From: Hymenolepis diminuta
Lineage: Eukaryota > Platyhelminthes > Cestoda > Cyclophyllidea > Hymenolepididae
Length of the DNA: 64,000 bases
NCBI GenBank assembly: GCA_900708905.1
Contig: CAADRB010000003.1
Location: 3,149,430 to 3,213,429, forward strand
Reading direction: 5' to 3'
Below the pieces are notes generated by a model that had not been told where the DNA came from, ran no database searches, and saw only the letters and a list, made by a program, of their open reading frames with translations. Each line of letters starts with the position of its first letter. The first letter of the stretch is position 1. Both the position numbers and the translations under genes were made by a program. Shown here piece by piece: positions 59,785 through 64,000 of this stretch.

Positions 59785-60636
59785 ATGCATGGGAAATGCG
59801 GAAACTGCGGTTTCAAGAGTAATGAAAGCGATTCAATTCTTTCCTGTAAGTGTGAGGATATGGGTAGGAGACTGATTACTTGTTCGTGAACTTCTTATAT
59901 AGAGTTCGAGTGGGTTTGGGATCCCCAAGGCACAACTTCAGAATCGTGTTTGTTTGAGGACGAAAAAACAATTTTATTTCATCCCAAGGCCTCTAATGGT
60001 ACGGCGGTTGTGAGGGGCACTGAACTCTTAACTTCGGGAATTCATTATTGGGAAATAAAAGCAACTACACTCCTCTACGGAACCGATGTGGTAATTGCCC
60101 GTAATTCTCAGTATTTTTTAGATGATCGGTGTGGGTGAAAAGCATCTAAACCTATCAATTTCACAATTCAAATACACCAGTTTTTTAGGTGTCGACGACC
60201 ATTCCTGTGGCCATTCGTATTTGGGGGCCATTCATTATATGGGAAAGTTCGACTACAATCAAGTGAAACAATTCGCGATGGGTAGTGTAGTTGGTTGTCT
60301 ACTGGATATGTTTCACAAGAAACTTTATTTCTTTGTTAATCGGGAACTCTCTGGTTATCCAATGTAAGTCATGCTTTTATAATTATTTACCACCACTACT
60401 GAAATAGAACTCTGAAAGGAAATGCTTACTATCCCATGGTATGTTCAACCGCTGCGAGAACAGGCGTCAAATTGATCTACACTCAGTCATTTGAAGCAAA
60501 ACTCCAACATTTCATCATTCTTGAAAATAAATTACCCCCCGAAGACAGACAACACCCCTTCACTAGTCTCATTAGAATACTCCTTGAGGACTGTTGGCCT
60601 CTGCGTCTGCTTAACCGTGAAAAGATCCCCAACTGA
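59785..60636 (+). CDS. SPSB3: SPRY domain-containing SOCS box protein 3-like (SPSB3)
   Basis: Likely substrate adaptor of a Cullin-RING ubiquitin ligase. Exons 59785-59863, 59903-60090, 60122-60363 and 60408-60636, with introns of 39, 31 and 44 nt, give 245 residues. The start has Cys-rich GKCGNCGFKS, then CKCEDMEFEWVWD, matching the CxC...WVWD lead-in of human SPSB3. The SPRY core follows: GTAVVRGTELL, HYWEIKAT, YGTDVMIGVGEKHLNL, SFLGVDDHSCGHSYLG, GSVVGCLLDMFHKKLYFFVN, and the near-identical YYPMVCSTAARTGVKL. The tail (SLIRILLEDCWPL) may be a degenerate SOCS box. A downstream-shifted reading with a GTAAGT donor at 59846 gives a stop, so the GTAGGA donor at 59864 was chosen; it restores the conserved residues. 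The protein is shorter than human, lacking its long N-terminal leader and C-terminal tail. AATAAA at 60714-60719. Confidence 0.9.
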
Positions 60637-60719
60637 TTAATGAACTTATTTTTATTCTCCTTCAGTGAAATTATTGAACGGAAAGTTTTATTTCTTTTTG
60701 TATGGAATTTTCTAATAAA

Positions 60720-61100
60720 CTATTTATTTAGATAATTGATAAGTTGTTAATTTTTTCAGCATTAGACAAATTATTTAATATTATTACTGCTTGTGCTTTG
60801 TAGTCTTTTGGCTGGTTTTAGTTACTACGTTTGATTACTCCTCTTTGTTTTAACATTTATAATAAGCTTACATGGCTCATAGAGGAGTCTTGCACCTCTC
60901 GTAAGCACTACGCATACCTCTCTGGTTGGCAAACGGAGATTAGAAATCAGTGAGCACTGAGTGGGATTTTGAGCAAATCTACTTTATCTACTCATTAAGG
61001 CTTCATATTTAAATAGAGCGAACTTCATAATTTGAAATTTCAAGTAACACTTGAACCCTCATTTGTATTCAGTATTTCTAATGTTTATGGACCTAGGCTT
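60720..61100. other. Intergenic DNA, no gene seen
   Basis: AT-rich spacer after the SPSB3 polyadenylation signal. Nothing recognisable. Confidence 0.5.
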
Positions 61101-61262
61101 ATGAAATGGATTTTACTGATTTCGGTTATATCTGTACTTTGCTTCTTTACGGACACGTTTCAGTATTATTTACCCAATAGGAATGGGAAAACTTCTTCAA
61201 GCATAAGTCATGGAATTGCGTCTAGACATATGAAGGAACAACAAATAGTCAAAATGGGATAA
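61101..61262 (+). CDS. Candidate 53-residue secreted peptide precursor
   Basis: From the ATG at 61101 the frame encodes a clear signal-peptide pattern (MKWILLISVISVLCFF, then TDTFQ). A polar tail of about 32 residues contains YYLPNRNGK and ends at TAA. The tail has no cysteines and has Ser/His/Lys-rich composition. The NGK motif could be a Gly-Lys amidation and cleavage site of a neuropeptide, but there is only one such site. An out-of-frame ATG at 61081 precedes it. The frame is short; chance is a real alternative. Confidence 0.3.
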   Translation: MKWILLISVISVLCFFTDTFQYYLPNRNGKTSSSISHGIASRHMKEQQIVKMG

Positions 61263-64000
61263 AACAGAGGTACTTTATCGAATTCTGGAACTATTGAATT
61301 GTCAATTTTGTCATTTTACTATACAAATGTGCCAGATCTCAATTTTCATGACTTGATCACCGGGTTTCTGGGTGAGTTCAACGTTTTTTAATATAATTTA
61401 GCCACTAGTTATGCCAAGTTGACTTATTTGTGTCTTCCTATATCCATAAGAAGGTATCTGAAGCTTGCCATAGTACTTGTGTATAGCAGAGTCCAACAGA
61501 GTTAGATAGAAAATGCGTAGGTAAATTCGAGTGGAATGTTAGCCAGAATAGAGGTGACCTCAAGAACCGAATGTCAGAACATGTGTTGGTGCATTTCTTC
61601 AGATTTATTCACAATCATGTGATTAAGTATTTCCGTCCCCGCAGTGACATTGTTTTTTAGTAAATAATTCTGGTATTAGAATATGAAAATAACTATTTTC
61701 CTTTTATTATTAGAACAAGATAAATCAAACCTTAGTTGACCCATATTCCTTTTGTTTCATCAATTTTGATATACTTTTTAATAGGGGAATGACATATAAA
61801 CTACTCATTCATTCTTTTGAGTAGTCACCGCCTTCTCTATGTTGCATGAGACAAAGTTTCACTTCCTTGGAGTGTCTTTGCAATACTTTCATCGATAACC
61901 ACTGAGGATGCAGAATTTGTAAACCTCATTAATACTGCTGCAAAAGGTTTCAAAATTATAGAAATAACACCATTATTCCTTGCCCTACTATTTGAAGAAT
62001 TAACTAATTTTTGGAGGCAATTTAGGGAAACGTTTCCCAAAACTTATTGAGTGGGATCATTGGGTCACTCTAGTGAAAAATTCAAATTTTGCCAATCCCT
62101 TTATTAGCTGGACGTGACCAGTGTTGTTGGCCATTTCTTCCACTTGGTGTGCACCGACGGACAATGAACTCGTGACCTCTGACTTCGCGCACAAGCCCAT
62201 TAGCCACCGCGCCTACTATTTTAATAGTTCTCTTTACCCACATCTAACATTCGTGTCGTAAATACTACTAACCGTATAACCTGACGTGATCCCAAATCTG
62301 ACCTTACTTTTAGAATAATTTGTACGTAGATGTTCTCCAAAGGGGTTTTATTGCTCTGCCCCTTTCTACATCTCTAGTTTCGAGATTATTGACTTGTCAA
62401 TACCTTCTCATTTTGCTTTCTTTTTGCATAAATCCATGAAACGGAGAGTCCACACATAATTTTCCTTTTCCTACAGCGTTGATATTCAAGGAATGAATTG
62501 CTCTCTAGGATTTATAATCCAGGCTCCTCATTTTTTTCCCGCGAGCCGATCTGACACCCCTCACGAGTTATCTTAACCCAATCTTGGTATGTGAAGGTCC
62601 AGAAACAACTAGTTTTGCTAGATGAGATTTCAGTAACATTTGGCCAATATGCCATCTTTCCTACTAGGACTTAGTCTTCACCTTTGTAAACTTATGGCAA
62701 GGCTTCTCTGGTAGGACTTGAATAAGCACTAGTATTCTGAGCATCCCATGGTCTCCTGCCATATCTATTTCTGCACGCCATGTTAGTTTCAACTCTTAAT
62801 CACTGTTCTCTTAAATTTCATTGAAATAATAATTCACTTCAATTGTAGATTATTTCTGGTGAATACTTTCTTTGAAATTTTCCACTGTGATTCAGCTTGT
62901 TCTTAATCTCCAATTTCACAATTAAACCCCTCGGTGACCTGAAAACCATTGGATTCGAGATGTCATCTTGCTGAGTCAGCTGAAATTTACTTTCGATTGA
63001 CCTGACGCAACTTATTTCCCCCAATTATATTTCTTTCTTTTAAGTCGAACTTTCCTCTTAATCGCTTGATGCTGATATTGTTACTAGTCTCTGATTAGTC
63101 AGCCTACGGAACGAATTCGTGCTCCGGTTATAAACAAGCTGAATATGATTGGTTTTCTGAGTGACTTCCCAAAGTATATAACAGAAGGCGTTCTTGCCAA
63201 CCGGCACGTAAAACTCGTTGCAGCACAGCTTAACAAACGGGTTTCTACACCCCGACTCACTACCGCTCTAGACAATCACTGGCTCACCATCTCTGGCTAA
63301 CTTACTGCCTGTCTGTACATTGTTGATCACTGCTGCACATCAACAAGGCTTTGGTCAATCTCGTCCCTTAAGCCGCCTATAGACCACTACTTCATTAATA
63401 TATTATCACTCATTCCCCTCCTGCTGTGTGATGCTGAAATCATTCGTCGAGCAGTGTTCTAACCTCTCTAATATATTACCATTCGCTTTACGATAGACAA
63501 CCGCAAATAAACCTTACAAAAGAACTGGTTCGATAATTGGTTATGGTAGATTTGCTCGAGCCTTAGTCGATATCACTTTCAATCTGAAGATTGGTGAAAT
63601 TCCACTAACTGTCTCTTCGTCTTTGAAACACGTCAATCTAATATTAACTTTTATTCATCATTTCAATTTTAAACCAATTCTATTCAAAAAAGTTAGACGC
63701 TTATTTTCCAATTAAAATAACAAATAATTTAAATTTACCTCCAATATGATTCAGCTCGATCCTCTTGTTTCCATTTGGACTTCCGAAGTACCCCCCTACG
63801 TCCCTTCACTTAACTGGGTTAGTTGACCTAACACTGTCGATTGCAGAATCAGTTTGACTCAAGTAGGTTGTCGAAACGTCAGTGCAGACAAAACTGGTTA
63901 ATAGTGGGGTTAATTAAGCGGTGTCTGCTACTATCGTCTGAGGTAATGTTTACCTTTTCCGATCGATGAGAAATAGGTCAGCTGAGGATACACGATGTTG
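61263..64000. other. Intergenic DNA with SINE copy and a TATA-containing region
   Basis: No gene seen apart from repeats. Around 63051-63330 the sequence is less AT-rich and has GATTGG at about 63148 and TATATAAC at 63175-63182, like a promoter or a long terminal repeat. No matching partner terminal repeat was found. Confidence 0.4.
62089..62216 (-). repeat. tRNA-derived SINE copy
   Basis: The minus strand starts with a tRNA-like head (GGCGCGGTGGCTAATGG, then GGTCACGAGTTCATTGTCC). It continues into the same tail as 21420-21540, including GTTGGCCAT and a TTTATTAGCT end. The A- and B-box spacing is tRNA-like. Confidence 0.55.

Noticed and set aside
59846..59902. GTAAGT donor at 59846 for SPSB3 intron 1
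   Set aside because: Joining there creates a TAG stop. The GTAGGA donor at 59864 keeps the frame and restores the conserved CxCED...WVWD residues.

Overview
The window reads as nuclear DNA of a parasitic flatworm, most likely a tapeworm (cestode). The genes are split, many introns are only 31-44 nt with GT...AG ends, intergenic DNA is AT-rich and full of decayed repeats, and one gene encodes a tiny threonine-rich secreted mucin of the kind found on cestode surfaces. A run of 21 N (25235-25255) shows it comes from a draft scaffold. The species call is inference from these traits; the gene identities rest on recognisable protein families.

Layout. 1-10.1 kb: no intact gene found, but decayed coding remnants (notably a Ser-rich reading frame with five in-frame stops, 5199-5890, minus strand) and repeat fragments. 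10.15-14.35 kb (minus): GTF2A1, the TFIIA alpha/beta precursor, with its Taspase-1 processing site preserved. 14.74-19.3 kb (plus): a divergently transcribed gene with a SANTA domain and, three exons later, a CENPC-like motif, i.e. a KNL2/M18BP1-type centromere licensing factor. 20.76-31.47 kb (minus): a three-exon Rap2-type small GTPase spread over 10.7 kb, with a degenerate copy of part of its exon 2 beside the real one. 32.93-33.53 kb (plus): ribosomal protein L23a (uL23). 36.49-37.09 kb (plus): mitochondrial ribosomal protein mS25. 37.1-50.1 kb: no convincing gene; repeats. 50.15-50.58 kb (plus): small apomucin-like surface protein. 50.98-53.76 kb (minus): DRC7, a nexin-dynein regulatory complex subunit. 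56.38-56.78 kb (minus): an unrecognised 131-residue protein. 59.79-60.64 kb (plus): SPSB3-like SPRY protein. Two very short ORFs with signal-peptide-like starts lie at 57.97 and 61.10 kb.

The genes are unrelated in function: basal transcription, centromere, signalling, cytosolic and mitochondrial translation, surface coat, motile cilium, ubiquitin ligase adaptor. They do not form a cluster. The only tight arrangement is the GTF2A1/KNL2 head-to-head pair, 388 bp between start codons. Dispersed repeats include several tRNA-like, SINE-type fragments and two larger repeat pairs (8 kb/49 kb and 5.1 kb/57.7 kb). Exon boundaries were joined by hand from splice signals and reading phase; no transcript data were available.
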